In this document: positions 26,993 through 36,164 of the stretch, piece by piece
Layout: each line of letters begins with the position of its first letter
Position numbering within the stretch: position 1 is the first letter of the stretch
Assembly (NCBI GenBank): GCA_004144175.1
Contig: SEFT01000004.1
Span: 62,001 to 126,000, forward strand
Source: Sphingobacteriales bacterium
GTDB taxonomy: Bacteria > Bacteroidota > Bacteroidia > Chitinophagales > Chitinophagaceae
Direction: 5' to 3'
DNA length: 64,000 nt
The notes under the pieces: generated by a model
Databases searched by the model: none
Seen by the model: only the letters and a program-made list of their open reading frames with translations
Told to the model about the DNA's origin: nothing
Made by a program: the position numbers and the translations under genes

Positions 26993-27499
26993 ATGAAATT
27001 TTCTATCAAACTAACGGCGCTAGCTATGCTCCTTTCTTTAACGGCTTGCATTAAGCCCGACGATGGCGGCGAAGACAATACGCAAGTAACACCCATAGTA
27101 ACCAAAACAAGAGTAGCGCTGATTACTGAAGGTAGATGGCAGATGTTTTCCGAAAAATATGTGACCCGAATAAAAGACTCTGTTGTCGATTCTAGTGAAA
27201 CGTTCATTACCGATATGGAGGAGTGCGAAAAAGACGATCGTATATTATTCAGACCCACCGGACAGCTGACCCTTTCAAAAGGTGCTATGGCCTGCGAGCA
27301 GGATGAGCAAGATGAAATAAACATCCAATGGAAGCTGTTGCCGGGAGAAAGCAAGATGGAAATAACAAGCGACGGTGACCCCATCATATATGACATACAG
27401 GAGGTGTCAGCGGCTATTTTCAGGTTCGGAACGATAGAAGTAGATAGTATGCGTAACGAAACAATCCATACGCAGCTAACCCTAAAGAACGTACCCTAA
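26993..27499 (+). CDS. Lipocalin-like lipoprotein, first of a tandem pair
   Basis: The 168-residue protein has a signal peptide with lipobox L-T-A-C near residue 19, an acidic linker (P-D-D-G-G-E-D-N) and a domain beginning G-R-W-Q-M near 48. The motif D-M-E-E-C-E-K-D-D-R-I-L-F lies near 75 and a second Cys near 100. The following gene has the same length and the same W-Q-M and D-M-x-x-C-E-K-D-D motifs, so the two arose by duplication. The pattern fits the lipocalin-like lipoproteins of Bacteroidota. Ligand unknown. Confidence 0.75.
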   Translation: MKFSIKLTALAMLLSLTACIKPDDGGEDNTQVTPIVTKTRVALITEGRWQMFSEKYVTRIKDSVVDSSETFITDMEECEKDDRILFRPTGQLTLSKGAMACEQDEQDEINIQWKLLPGESKMEITSDGDPIIYDIQEVSAAIFRFGTIEVDSMRNETIHTQLTLKNVP

Positions 27500-27539
27500 T
27501 ATAGATTAGGGTAATTTCAAATAGAACGAATATTTAAAT

Positions 27540-27547
27540 TACCTTTG
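27540..27547 (+). promoter_or_regulatory. Promoter -7 box (TACCTTTG) of second lipoprotein gene
   Basis: A TAnnTTTG box lies 20 bp before the start codon and is followed by CAC. It gives the second paralogue its own promoter. No clear TTG is present at the ideal -33 spacing. Confidence 0.45.
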
Positions 27548-27566
27548 CACCTCACTCAAAATTTTT

Positions 27567-28073
27567 ATGCGAAACTTTTCAAAGCCCACTCTGGCCGCCT
27601 GTGCCGCACTTACTCTGTTTGCTGCATGCAGCAAAGATGACAAGGATGGTAAAGAAGATCAAAGCGTAACAGTAACCCCTACCAAGAGCAAGAAGGATAT
27701 GCTCGTAGGTGCCAAATGGCAGATGACCTCAGCCAAAGAAAGCTGGATGGATAAAGGTCAGAGCAAAAACAGAGACCTTTTTGCGGATATGGTGCCTTGT
27801 GAAAAGGATGATTTTATCATGTTTACGGCAGACGGAAAGGTGACATTCGACCTCGGCCCTACACAATGCGATACAGGTGATAAAAGTGAAACCACCAATT
27901 GGGAGTTTATTGCTAATGATACAAAGATCATCTTTTCGAGTCCTAAATGGAACGATAAGGATACACTGGATGTAGTTGACCTCACTGATAATATTTGGAA
28001 AACTAAAGACGTTTACAAAGACGACTCAGCACGCGTGATCACCGGCGAATATTCTTACAAAAGAATCAACTAG
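27567..28073 (+). CDS. Lipocalin-like lipoprotein, second of a tandem pair
   Basis: Like its neighbour it has 168 residues, a lipobox (F-A-A-C near 21), a charged linker (K-D-D-K-D-G-K-E-D), A-K-W-Q-M near 52 and D-M-V-P-C-E-K-D-D near 76, then a Cys near 98. The C-terminal half differs most. The copy is far diverged outside the motifs. It ends in a bidirectional terminator shared with convergent hscA. Function unknown; surface or periplasmic lipoprotein inferred. Confidence 0.75.
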   Translation: MRNFSKPTLAACAALTLFAACSKDDKDGKEDQSVTVTPTKSKKDMLVGAKWQMTSAKESWMDKGQSKNRDLFADMVPCEKDDFIMFTADGKVTFDLGPTQCDTGDKSETTNWEFIANDTKIIFSSPKWNDKDTLDVVDLTDNIWKTKDVYKDDSARVITGEYSYKRIN

Positions 28074-28095
28074 AATCAAAAACCATATATTAGCG

Positions 28096-28124
28096 AAAGA
28101 ACCGGCTTTAAAGCCGGTTCTTTT
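28096..28124. terminator. Bidirectional terminator between lipoprotein gene and hscA
   Basis: A perfect palindrome (AAAGAACCGGCTTT and its complement) is flanked by T- and A-runs. Confidence 0.9.
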
Positions 28125-28128
28125 CATT

Positions 28129-29988
28129 TTATAGTATCTTCTTTCCTTTCATAGCATCCTTCAGTGCGGCATCCATTACCCGCTCGGCAAAAGGGCGCGA
28201 TATATCGTTCAGCTCTTCGGTTGCTTTGTGTATGCGGTCTTTGTCTTTTGCAGCAATGGCCTCCCTCAGCTTATCCATATAGCTGGTAGTAAGCACTATT
28301 TCATCTTCAGCCAGGTAGCTTTTATGCTTTGTGATGAACTTTGCGGTTGTATCCAGCATTTGCTCTGCCTCTGTACTTGCTTCTACCAGCGCACGGGTCT
28401 GAATGTCGCTTTTTGCATTAGTCAAGGAGTCCAGCAGCATTTGTTCTACCTGCTCGTCGGTGAGGCCGTACTGAGGTTTTACATCTATGCTCTGTGCCAC
28501 ACCGCTACGCAGCTCCGTAGCGCTTACTTTCAGTATGCCATCGGCATCTATCAGGAAGGTCACCTCGACCTTAGGCAGCCCTGCGGGCATCGCAGGTATA
28601 CCTGTGAGGTTCAGCTCTGCCAGTTTGCGGTTGTCCTGTACCAGGTCTCTTTCGCCCTGGTATACCGATATGCGCATGCCACTCTGCCCGTCTTTTTGCG
28701 TGGTGTATTGGCGGCCTGCTTTGTTAGGTATTTTAGAGTTTCTTGGTATTAGTACATCCATCAGCCCGCCCATAGTTTCAATGCCCAGGCTAAGGGGTGT
28801 TACATCCAGCAACAGCATTTCGGTATTGTTACCGGCCAGTATATCGGCCTGCACAGCAGCGCCCAGAGCTACCACCTCGTCGGGGTTCAGCTGGTCGAAC
28901 AACTCCTTACCAAAGAATTGCTGTACACTTTCTTTCACCAACGGCACACGTGTAGAACCACCTACCATCACCACTGCATCTATCGCCTCTTTTTGCAGGC
29001 CGGCGTCGCGCAATGCGTTACGACAGCTATCTATGGTGCGGTCTACCAGCGGCTGTATCAGCTGATTGAACTGCTCTTTGGTGATACTAACTGCCTCTCC
29101 GTTAATAATGCCATTGTAAGCCGTATTATTGGTCAAATGTTTTTTGGCTTCTTCGGCAGTTACGCGTAGCTGCTGCGTCAGCATTTTATCCTGTTGTAGT
29201 GTCTCTGCGCTAATGCCCAGTTGCTGCTGCCAGTACTGTACCAGCGCACGGTCCATGTCATCGCCACCCAGGTAAGTATCGCCATTGGTCGATAATACTT
29301 CGAATATGCCGTTCGTTATCTTCAGTATAGATACATCGAATGTACCGCCTCCCAAGTCGTACACGGCTATTGTTTTTTCTTCATCCGGTTTTACGCCCAG
29401 CCCATAAGCCAGACTAGCAGCTGTTGGCTCGTTTACGATGCGTAGCACGTCCAGTCCCGCAAGCTTACCTGCATCGCGTGTAGCCTGCCTTTGCGCGTCA
29501 TTAAAATATGCCGGTACAGTAATGACAGCCTTGTTCACGGGAGTTTTCAATATATGCTCTGCGCGGTGCTTCAGTTCCTTTAGTATATACGACGAAAGCT
29601 CGATAGGCGAGTAGAACTTATCGCCCACCTGCACTTTTACCAGCGAATCGGTATCGTCGTCTATTACTTTATACGCAAAGAAATCAGCATGGCTGCCTAC
29701 GTCTTTATATGACTTACCCATTAGCCTTTTAGCCGAATATATAGTGCGTTGCGGCTCCACTAATAACCTCTCGCGGGCAATATTACCCACCGCTACTCCA
29801 CCCATCTCGTCGAAATGCACGATAGAAGGCACCAGCGTAAGCCCGTCGATCTCGCGCAGGGCTATCGGTTGCTGTGTATCCTGCCTTACTATTGCTATCA
29901 GGCTGTTGGTGGTCCCAAGGTCTATACCTACTATTGTTTCCTCCTGTTGCAGGCTGCCCGTCATCAGGTTGATGGCTACTTTACCCAT
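28129..29988 (-). CDS. hscA: Fe-S cluster assembly Hsp70 chaperone HscA
   Basis: This 619-residue Hsp70 carries [10 protein letters not shown] near residue 20, D-L-G-G-G-T-F-D near 215 and G-G-S-T-R-V-P near 345, then a substrate-binding domain with [13 protein letters not shown] near 400. The short N-terminal extension before the first strand and the shorter C-terminal lid (no DnaK-like EEVD-type Gly-rich tail) fit HscA, which acts with HscB on IscU to deliver Fe-S clusters. No isc genes are adjacent. A -7 box (TACCTTTG at 30016-30009) precedes the start. An ordinary DnaK is the alternative, but the length and N-terminus favour HscA. Confidence 0.88.
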   Translation of the reverse strand: MGKVAINLMTGSLQQEETIVGIDLGTTNSLIAIVRQDTQQPIALREIDGLTLVPSIVHFDEMGGVAVGNIARERLLVEPQRTIYSAKRLMGKSYKDVGSHADFFAYKVIDDDTDSLVKVQVGDKFYSPIELSSYILKELKHRAEHILKTPVNKAVITVPAYFNDAQRQATRDAGKLAGLDVLRIVNEPTAASLAYGLGVKPDEEKTIAVYDLGGGTFDVSILKITNGIFEVLSTNGDTYLGGDDMDRALVQYWQQQLGISAETLQQDKMLTQQLRVTAEEAKKHLTNNTAYNGIINGEAVSITKEQFNQLIQPLVDRTIDSCRNALRDAGLQKEAIDAVVMVGGSTRVPLVKESVQQFFGKELFDQLNPDEVVALGAAVQADILAGNNTEMLLLDVTPLSLGIETMGGLMDVLIPRNSKIPNKAGRQYTTQKDGQSGMRISVYQGERDLVQDNRKLAELNLTGIPAMPAGLPKVEVTFLIDADGILKVSATELRSGVAQSIDVKPQYGLTDEQVEQMLLDSLTNAKSDIQTRALVEASTEAEQMLDTTAKFITKHKSYLAEDEIVLTTSYMDKLREAIAAKDKDRIHKATEELNDISRPFAERVMDAALKDAMKGKKIL

Positions 29989-30008
29989 ATTCCTTAAAAA
30001 ATTCGATG

Positions 30009-30016
30009 CAAAGGTA
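30009..30016 (-). promoter_or_regulatory. Promoter -7 box (TACCTTTG) of hscA
   Basis: The box is read on the minus strand as TTACCTTTGCA, 20 bp upstream of the hscA start codon. The same extended word precedes hemW. Confidence 0.5.
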
Positions 30017-30116
30017 ACATATCAGCCAGTCAATAGCATTTCTATCACTGATAAGGGTATAGCGCCACTTGCCTTTGCCAATAACTGCAATTACCTTTAG
30101 TCGATATTATACACAT

Positions 30117-30626
30117 ATGAAATATAACCTTAGTCTGACCGCAGCCGCCTTATTACTACTCTCCACAATAGCATGTAAAGAAGACACAAAGCCTAAAGCG
30201 ATAGCCTTCAGCACAACGATCGCTCAAACTAACGATACCCTACTGGCCCGGAACTATGCAGTCGCAGAAGCGGCGGGATATTCATCGGCAACAAAAGATT
30301 TTTCACGCGTTAACCGCAGTTACGGCGACATGGTGAGCTATATAGATAAAAAAACTGCTGAGCTCGAAAAAATGGAAGACGTAGGCGGTAAAGAACTGAA
30401 AGCTAAAGAGCTGGAATTTTTAAAATATGAGAAAGAGATGATAGCGCCACTATCCGCATTTAGCACCTTTACTAATGCCACCAGCAAGGAAGAATGCATG
30501 GCAGCCGCAAATAAGATGTTCGAAGCAGCCAATTATATGTCGCCAAAACTGCTCGAGATCAACCGCCTGCTGAAAGAATACACTGAAAAGAATCAGGTTC
30601 CGTTAGTTATGTCGGCTGTAGAATAA
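30117..30626 (+). CDS. Lipoprotein of unknown function
   Basis: From the ATG at 30117 the product has 169 residues and a signal peptide with lipobox S-T-I-A-C near residue 20. The mature part is mostly helical and rich in Lys and Glu (K-K-T-A-E-L-E-K-M, K-E-L-K-A-K-E-L-E-F-L-K-Y-E-K-E-M). No known family is recognised. It stands between divergent hscA and downstream smc, each with its own promoter-like box. Confidence 0.65.
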   Translation: MKYNLSLTAAALLLLSTIACKEDTKPKAIAFSTTIAQTNDTLLARNYAVAEAAGYSSATKDFSRVNRSYGDMVSYIDKKTAELEKMEDVGGKELKAKELEFLKYEKEMIAPLSAFSTFTNATSKEECMAAANKMFEAANYMSPKLLEINRLLKEYTEKNQVPLVMSAVE

Positions 30627-30701
30627 TTTTACATATAACATACACACATACTACGCTACCTCGTAGTCGTATAAAACTTTACGTTAAACAGGCGAATTCA
30701 G

Positions 30702-30709
30702 TAAATTTG
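30702..30709 (+). promoter_or_regulatory. Promoter -7 box (TAAATTTG) of smc
   Basis: A TAnnTTTG box sits 23 bp before the TTG start codon of smc. It supports both the start choice and independent transcription. Confidence 0.5.
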
Positions 30710-30732
30710 CCCTTTCCTAAAATTATTGTGCT

Positions 30733-33700
30733 TTGCGATTAAAGTCGTTGGAAATTAAAGGGTTCAAATCCTTTGCGGATAAGACCCACGTGATATTGGA
30801 CAACCCGATAACGGGTATCGTGGGCCCTAACGGTTGCGGTAAGTCTAACATCGTGGATGCTATACGCTGGGTAATTGGTGAACATAAAATAAAGGCGCTC
30901 CGCTCGGACAACCTGGAGGATCTCATCTTCAATGGTTCGCGCACGCGCGCCGGGTCGGGCATGGCCGAGGTATCGCTCACGTTCGAGAATACCCGCAACC
31001 TGCTGCCCACCGAGTTCACTACCGTTACTATTACACGTAAGTTCTACAAGAACGGAGAAAGCGAGTACCGCCTGAATGATGTTACCTGCCGCCTGAAAGA
31101 TATTCATAACCTCTTCCTCGACACGGGCGTGAGCAACGACTCTTACGCCATCATTGAGCTGGGCATGGTCGATGACATCATTAAGGATAAGGACAACTCG
31201 CGCCGCCGCATGCTGGAGCAGGCAGCTGGCATCTCCATCTACAAAACACGTAAGAAAGAAGCCAAGCAAAAGCTGGAAGCCACGGAGCAGGACCTTTCGC
31301 GCATCGAAGACCTGTTGTTCGAGATCGGTAATAACCTGCGTACACTGGAAAACCAGGCGAAGAAAGCCGAGCGCTACTTCCAGATAAAGGCCGAATATAA
31401 AGAGGTAAGTATAGAACTGGCCAAGGCTTCGCTGGAGCATTTTAACGACCAGTATAAAGAACTGAACGAGACCCACGACCGCGAGATAGACCGCAAGACA
31501 CAATTGGAAGCAGTAGTGGCGCGCGACGAAGCAGCCATAGAGCAGGACAAGGTAAAGCTGATAGAAAAGGAGCAAGAGTTGAACGGCCTCCAAAAGCAGT
31601 TCAATGAACTGGTGAACCGTGTGCGCCAACTTGAAAGCGATAAACGCCTGGCGGCACAACGCCTGGAGCATTTGAAGGATCGCGAGAAAAACCTTACAGA
31701 GTTCCTTGCCGGTGCAGATACACAACTGAAGACCCTCGAAGAGTCGATAGGCTTTGCAGAGAAGCAGATTGAAGACGAGAACGATGGCCTGCAAGACATC
31801 CGCGACCAACTGGAGACTCTGCGCTCAATGGTAGATGAGAAACGCGAGGCTTTCGACGATAAAAAGAAAGTACTGGAGCAACTACGCAGCGAATACCAGG
31901 GCAAACAAAGAGGACAGTTCGATGCAGAGAAGAAGGTTGCTATTGCCGATACATCGGTAATGAACCTGCAACGGAGCATACAGCAGATACAGGACGAGAA
32001 AGCACAGCGCAGTTCGCAGATAGCGCAACTAAGCAATGAACGCCAGGATGCAGAGGGCAACCTGCAAGATAAACAGGATGAACTGCAAACACTCGTTACC
32101 CGCCACGAAGAAGTAAAGAGTAAAATACTGCAAAGCCAGGAGCAGCTGGAATCGCTCCGCGCACAACTGGTTGACGAAAACAGAAAGCTGGATTCGCGCC
32201 GCAATGAACACGACCTGCTGAAATCGCTGGTGGAAAGCCTGGAAGGTTACCCGGATAGCATCAAGTTCCTGAAGAAGAATAAGGAATGGAACAGCAATGC
32301 GCCGCTACTATCGGATGTATTTGTGGTACAAAACGAATACCGCACGGCGCTGGAAAACCTGCTGGACAACTACCTGAACTATTATATAGTAGATAATGTA
32401 GGTGAAGCTGCGCAGGCAGTGCACCTGCTGGATGCTAATAAAAAAGGTAAGGCTAATTTCTTTGTGCTCAACCAATTTGGCCAATACAATGCCGAGCAAC
32501 ACGAGGCAGCTAACGGACTGATACCGGCACTAAGCGTAGTATCGGTAGATGAGCAGTATATGCCGCTGGCACAACACCTGCTGGGCCATGTATACATCGC
32601 CGAAAATACAGAGGCACTTACCAGCCAGCCGCAGATGAACGGCAACGTGATCGTAGAGAAGAGCGGTAAGATGGTGCGCGGTAAGTATACGCTTGGCGGT
32701 GGATCTATCGGGTTATTTGAAGGTAATAAGATAGGCCGTGCGAAGAACCTGGAGCGTCTTGCCAAGGAAATCGAAGACCTGACCGCTACTACGGCAAAGC
32801 TGAAGCAATACATAGGCGATACGCAAACGCTCATCACCGGCTTCAACCAAGAGCTGAATGACAAGGCCATAGAACAGTCGCGCCAGGAGATAAACCGCCT
32901 GCAAAACCAGATCGTAAACCTGGGCAACCGTATAGAGAACTTCGAGCACCTGAACCAGACAGGCGAACAACGCCTGCAAGACCTGCAAGGCCAGCTCGAA
33001 GACACGCACGAAAGCATTGGCGATACGCGTGCGGAGCTGGAGGAGATCAATGATCAATTACAGGCATTACAAGAGAATATCAAACGTGCCGAAAGCGAAT
33101 TCCAGGCAGTAGAACAGGAATTCAATATGGCTACGCAGCAATACAATAACCAGAACCTCCAGTACACCCGCCAGCAAAGCAAACTGGAAGGGCTGAAGCA
33201 GGAACTAAGCTTCCGCAGCAACCAACTGAATGACCTGAAACGCCAGATAGCCAGCAATAGCGATCAGCTATCGCAAATAGCTGCTCAACTGGGCGATACG
33301 GAGACACAGCTGCACGCGGGTGATAATGAGCTGTACGACTTACTGACACGCAAAGAAACCAAAGAGCGCGCGCTTAGCGAGAAGGACCGCCTGTACTACG
33401 AAACGCGTAATGCAGTATCGGCACAAGAGGGACAATTGAACCAAAAGCGCCGCGAGAAGGAACAAGCAGAAACGATACTGAACAGCATCAAAGACAAGCT
33501 GAATGAAATGAAGCTGAAGCTGGCTGGTATGAAGGAACGCCTGAGTGTGGAGTTTAAGGTGAATCTCGACGAGATACTGGACCAGGCACGTACAGGCGAG
33601 CTTACCGTTGACGAGCTGAATGCCGAAGCCGAGCGCATGAAGAAGCGCCTGGAGAATATGGGCGAAGTGAATCCTACGGCCATAGAAGCTTATACAGAAA

Positions 33701-34266
33701 TGAAAGCCCGTTACGACTTCATAGTAGAGCAGAAAACTGACCTGGTAAACGCCAAGGAATCGCTGCTGGCTACGATTGAAGAAGTGGAACTGACAGCTAA
33801 TAGCAAATTCAAAGAGACATTCGATAAGGTTGCAGAGAATTTCGTACAGGTATTTAAGGCGCTATTCACAGCAGAAGATAAATGCGACCTGCGCCTCACC
33901 GACCCTGATAACGTAGCAGAAAGCGGCATAGAGATATATGCACAGCCAAAGGGCAAAAAACCAAGTACGTTGACGCAGTTATCAGGTGGTGAGAAGACGC
34001 TGACTTCAACTGCCTTTCTGTTTGCCATTTATCTGATCAAGCCTGCACCATTCTGTATCCTCGATGAGGTGGATGCACCGCTGGATGATGCCAACGTAGG
34101 CAAGTTTACGCAGATGATACGCCAGTTCAGCGACAACTCACAGTTTATCATCGTAACGCACAACAAGCAAACGATGGCTTCTGTAGATGTGATATATGGT
34201 GTGACCATGCAGGAACCCGGCGTAAGTAAGCTGGTACCGGTCGATTTCCGTAGCCTGGCCAACTAA
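30733..34266 (+). CDS. smc: Chromosome partition protein SMC (TTG start)
   Basis: SMC is the ATPase of the condensin-like complex that organises and segregates the chromosome. The 1177-residue frame starts with TTG; the first residues (M-R-L-K-S-L-E-I-K-G-F-K-S-F) are the canonical SMC N-terminus, and no in-frame ATG is placed to serve. Walker A (G-P-N-G-C-G-K-S-N) lies near residue 32, coiled coils near 165-480, the hinge near 515-650, a second coiled coil near 670-1010, and the signature L-S-G-G-E-K-T with Walker B L-D-E-V-D-A-P-L-D near 1080-1130. No scpA/scpB are adjacent. A terminator follows directly. Confidence 0.97.
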   Translation: MRLKSLEIKGFKSFADKTHVILDNPITGIVGPNGCGKSNIVDAIRWVIGEHKIKALRSDNLEDLIFNGSRTRAGSGMAEVSLTFENTRNLLPTEFTTVTITRKFYKNGESEYRLNDVTCRLKDIHNLFLDTGVSNDSYAIIELGMVDDIIKDKDNSRRRMLEQAAGISIYKTRKKEAKQKLEATEQDLSRIEDLLFEIGNNLRTLENQAKKAERYFQIKAEYKEVSIELAKASLEHFNDQYKELNETHDREIDRKTQLEAVVARDEAAIEQDKVKLIEKEQELNGLQKQFNELVNRVRQLESDKRLAAQRLEHLKDREKNLTEFLAGADTQLKTLEESIGFAEKQIEDENDGLQDIRDQLETLRSMVDEKREAFDDKKKVLEQLRSEYQGKQRGQFDAEKKVAIADTSVMNLQRSIQQIQDEKAQRSSQIAQLSNERQDAEGNLQDKQDELQTLVTRHEEVKSKILQSQEQLESLRAQLVDENRKLDSRRNEHDLLKSLVESLEGYPDSIKFLKKNKEWNSNAPLLSDVFVVQNEYRTALENLLDNYLNYYIVDNVGEAAQAVHLLDANKKGKANFFVLNQFGQYNAEQHEAANGLIPALSVVSVDEQYMPLAQHLLGHVYIAENTEALTSQPQMNGNVIVEKSGKMVRGKYTLGGGSIGLFEGNKIGRAKNLERLAKEIEDLTATTAKLKQYIGDTQTLITGFNQELNDKAIEQSRQEINRLQNQIVNLGNRIENFEHLNQTGEQRLQDLQGQLEDTHESIGDTRAELEEINDQLQALQENIKRAESEFQAVEQEFNMATQQYNNQNLQYTRQQSKLEGLKQELSFRSNQLNDLKRQIASNSDQLSQIAAQLGDTETQLHAGDNELYDLLTRKETKERALSEKDRLYYETRNAVSAQEGQLNQKRREKEQAETILNSIKDKLNEMKLKLAGMKERLSVEFKVNLDEILDQARTGELTVDELNAEAERMKKRLENMGEVNPTAIEAYTEMKARYDFIVEQKTDLVNAKESLLATIEEVELTANSKFKETFDKVAENFVQVFKALFTAEDKCDLRLTDPDNVAESGIEIYAQPKGKKPSTLTQLSGGEKTLTSTAFLFAIYLIKPAPFCILDEVDAPLDDANVGKFTQMIRQFSDNSQFIIVTHNKQTMASVDVIYGVTMQEPGVSKLVPVDFRSLAN

Positions 34267-34284
34267 TGACATTAGCTATAACAG

Positions 34285-34318
34285 AAAAGCCGTCCCGAAT
34301 CGATTGGGACGGCTTTTT
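34285..34318 (+). terminator. Intrinsic terminator of smc
   Basis: A 12-bp stem (AAAAGCCGTCCC/GGGACGGCTTTT) around a 9-nt loop ends in five T, 20 bp after the smc stop codon. Confidence 0.9.
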
Positions 34319-34341
34319 CAATTTCTTCTCTCTGCTGAAAT

Positions 34342-34545
34342 TTAAGCTTTGGTACGTTGCTGTTGCCTTACAGGCATCAGTGCAGGTTGCATATAGTGGT
34401 AAGGCGTAATTGCTGTACCCAGGTTGCGCCAGCGCGGAATCATACGTTTTTGACTCACTGCCGGCACCGCCAAATGCAATGCCTCTGCAATTTGCTGTAA
34501 TGTACTGTTGATGGTTTGAAACAGATCACGGCTAAAAGACATCAT
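34342..34545 (-). CDS. Possible small basic protein (67 residues)
   Basis: The short protein begins M-M-S-F-S-R-D-L-F-Q-T-I and has a helical first half (I-N-S-T-L-Q-Q-I-A-E-A-L-H-L) and a basic tail. It has no signal peptide or known motif. It lies between the smc terminator and a 270-bp AT-rich gap. The composition is protein-like, but support is limited to frame length. Confidence 0.4.
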   Translation of the reverse strand: MMSFSRDLFQTINSTLQQIAEALHLAVPAVSQKRMIPRWRNLGTAITPYHYMQPALMPVRQQQRTKA

Positions 34546-34817
34546 AAAATCAATCGTTAAAGAATTGTTTTTGAACGAGATATAATATTTATCAGAAGTT
34601 ATATTTATTTTCCTGAGTATCTAAAACTTGCGCAACAACAAAACTTGTTTATTGAAAAGAGCGGACAGTCAAGTTACAACATGTTTTGGTTACCGACAAT
34701 TAAATTGTGGTCAATCCACATTGATTTACAGTGTATACGGATTCATTGCAGTTAATACTCTGCATTCGGCAGCTGGCACGGCTTTATTAATTGCTAATCG
34801 TTTTTTACTCATTAGCT

Positions 34818-35987
34818 ATGTTTAATACACTGGAAGGACGGACTGAGGACGGAACTTTTCTGCCATCTAATATTATTTGCTTCTCGCCCATACGCTGGAA
34901 CCAAAAGGACCAGCGCCCTCAACAAATTATGCGCAGGCTGTCGCAATACAGCATGGTCCATTTTATCGAAGAACCAGTGTACGATGCTACGGAAGCATAC
35001 CTATCGCATACTGTTGTAGCAGAGCATATCCATGTATTCACGCCACACTTGCCGGGCGGTATCAGCGAAGAAAAATGTCAAACCCTGCAAAGGGCACTGC
35101 TCGATCAGTTTATGCGCGATTGCAACTTTGCCGACTATACCTTCTGGTATGCTACACCGGTTGCATTTGCTTATAGCAAACATTACTGCCCATCGGTAAT
35201 TGTTTATGACTGCCTAGAAGATATTTGGTCTTTAAAGCTGCCTGCTGAAAAGCTCCACGACCTGGAACAGCAGTTACTTGACAGAGCTGATCTTGTATTT
35301 ACTTCCAGCCATACACAGTATTGGAATAAGAAGGACAGAAACAACAACGTACATCTGCTACCCGCTACCATCGACCGTGCTCATTTTGACTGTGCAAGGG
35401 GTAAAGTAAGCGAGGCCGAAGAGCAGGAGCATATACCGTATCCCAGACTTGGGTACATGGGCATTGTAGACGATCGGCTGGATACGCAACTACTAGCAGA
35501 TATAGCAGACACGAGACCTGACTGGCATATCGTATTGGTAGGCCCTACGGCAAAAATGAATGCAGCACAGCTACCTCAACGAGCTAACATTCATTACCTC
35601 GGTAATAAGCCTTATGCAGATCTGCCATCTTACCTTACCGGCTGGACTGCGGCTATCATGCCGATTCAGGAGAAGAGCCATATGACATCGGGACTTTCCT
35701 TCAAGACAGCAGAATGCCTGGCAGCGGGGTTGCCTGTAATTGCTACACCTGTAAAGGCTATAGCTGCGCAGTATGAAAAAGAAAACCTAGTAATGAAGGC
35801 CAACAGCGCAGCCGAATTTGTTGCTGCAACAGAAGCGATACTTTTCGACGGAGCTGCAGACAGAAGCTGGATGGAGCGTGTAAATAACTTCCTCGACATG
35901 AGCTCCCGGGATGCTGTGACTAATGAGATACTTAATAGATTGAAGGAGACCATGCAAACTGTTGCTTACAGTGAGCAGGTAGCATAG
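34818..35987 (+). CDS. Glycosyltransferase of GT-B/GT4-like type
   Basis: The start at the ATG at 34818 gives 389 residues; a longer frame begins with TTG and adds nothing conserved. The C-terminal half has the GT4-type signature: L-G-Y-M-G-I-V-D-D-R near 215, H-Y-L-G-N-K-P-Y-A-D-L-P-S-Y near 260, then S-G-L-S-F-K-T-A-E-C-L-A-A-G-L-P-V-I-A-T near 295. The N-terminus carries the I-C-F-S-P-I-R-W-N-Q-K-x-Q-R-P-Q pattern found in Bacteroidota family-1-like glycosyltransferases that follow UDP-galactopyranose mutase in exopolysaccharide clusters. No other polysaccharide genes lie beside it, so the acceptor is unknown. Confidence 0.82.
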   Translation: MFNTLEGRTEDGTFLPSNIICFSPIRWNQKDQRPQQIMRRLSQYSMVHFIEEPVYDATEAYLSHTVVAEHIHVFTPHLPGGISEEKCQTLQRALLDQFMRDCNFADYTFWYATPVAFAYSKHYCPSVIVYDCLEDIWSLKLPAEKLHDLEQQLLDRADLVFTSSHTQYWNKKDRNNNVHLLPATIDRAHFDCARGKVSEAEEQEHIPYPRLGYMGIVDDRLDTQLLADIADTRPDWHIVLVGPTAKMNAAQLPQRANIHYLGNKPYADLPSYLTGWTAAIMPIQEKSHMTSGLSFKTAECLAAGLPVIATPVKAIAAQYEKENLVMKANSAAEFVAATEAILFDGAADRSWMERVNNFLDMSSRDAVTNEILNRLKETMQTVAYSEQVA

Positions 35988-36016
35988 TATAAGTCACTAC
36001 ATCATTTAACCAAAAT

Positions 36017-36059
36017 CGATAACAATAAAGTCCGCAGCTTGCGGACTTTATTGTTATCG
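36017..36059 (+). terminator. Intrinsic terminator of glycosyltransferase gene
   Basis: A perfect 19-bp inverted repeat around a 5-nt loop, with AT-rich outer arms, lies 30 bp after the stop codon. Confidence 0.9.
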
Positions 36060-36164
36060 GCATAGCTTTATGAACTTTCTTGCATTAAATTATTTGACAT
36101 AAAAAGGACATGCAATATTATAAACCACGATATACGGATAGTACTTTTGGTTAAAACCAATCCT

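Noticed and set aside
30739-31809. Minus-strand frame of 356 codons within smc
   Set aside because: It is a shadow of the highly conserved smc coding strand and has a low-complexity Leu/Cys-rich translation.
34628-34825. Plus-strand frame of 65 codons before the glycosyltransferase
   Set aside because: It begins with a weak start, ends just inside the next gene and has no recognisable feature.
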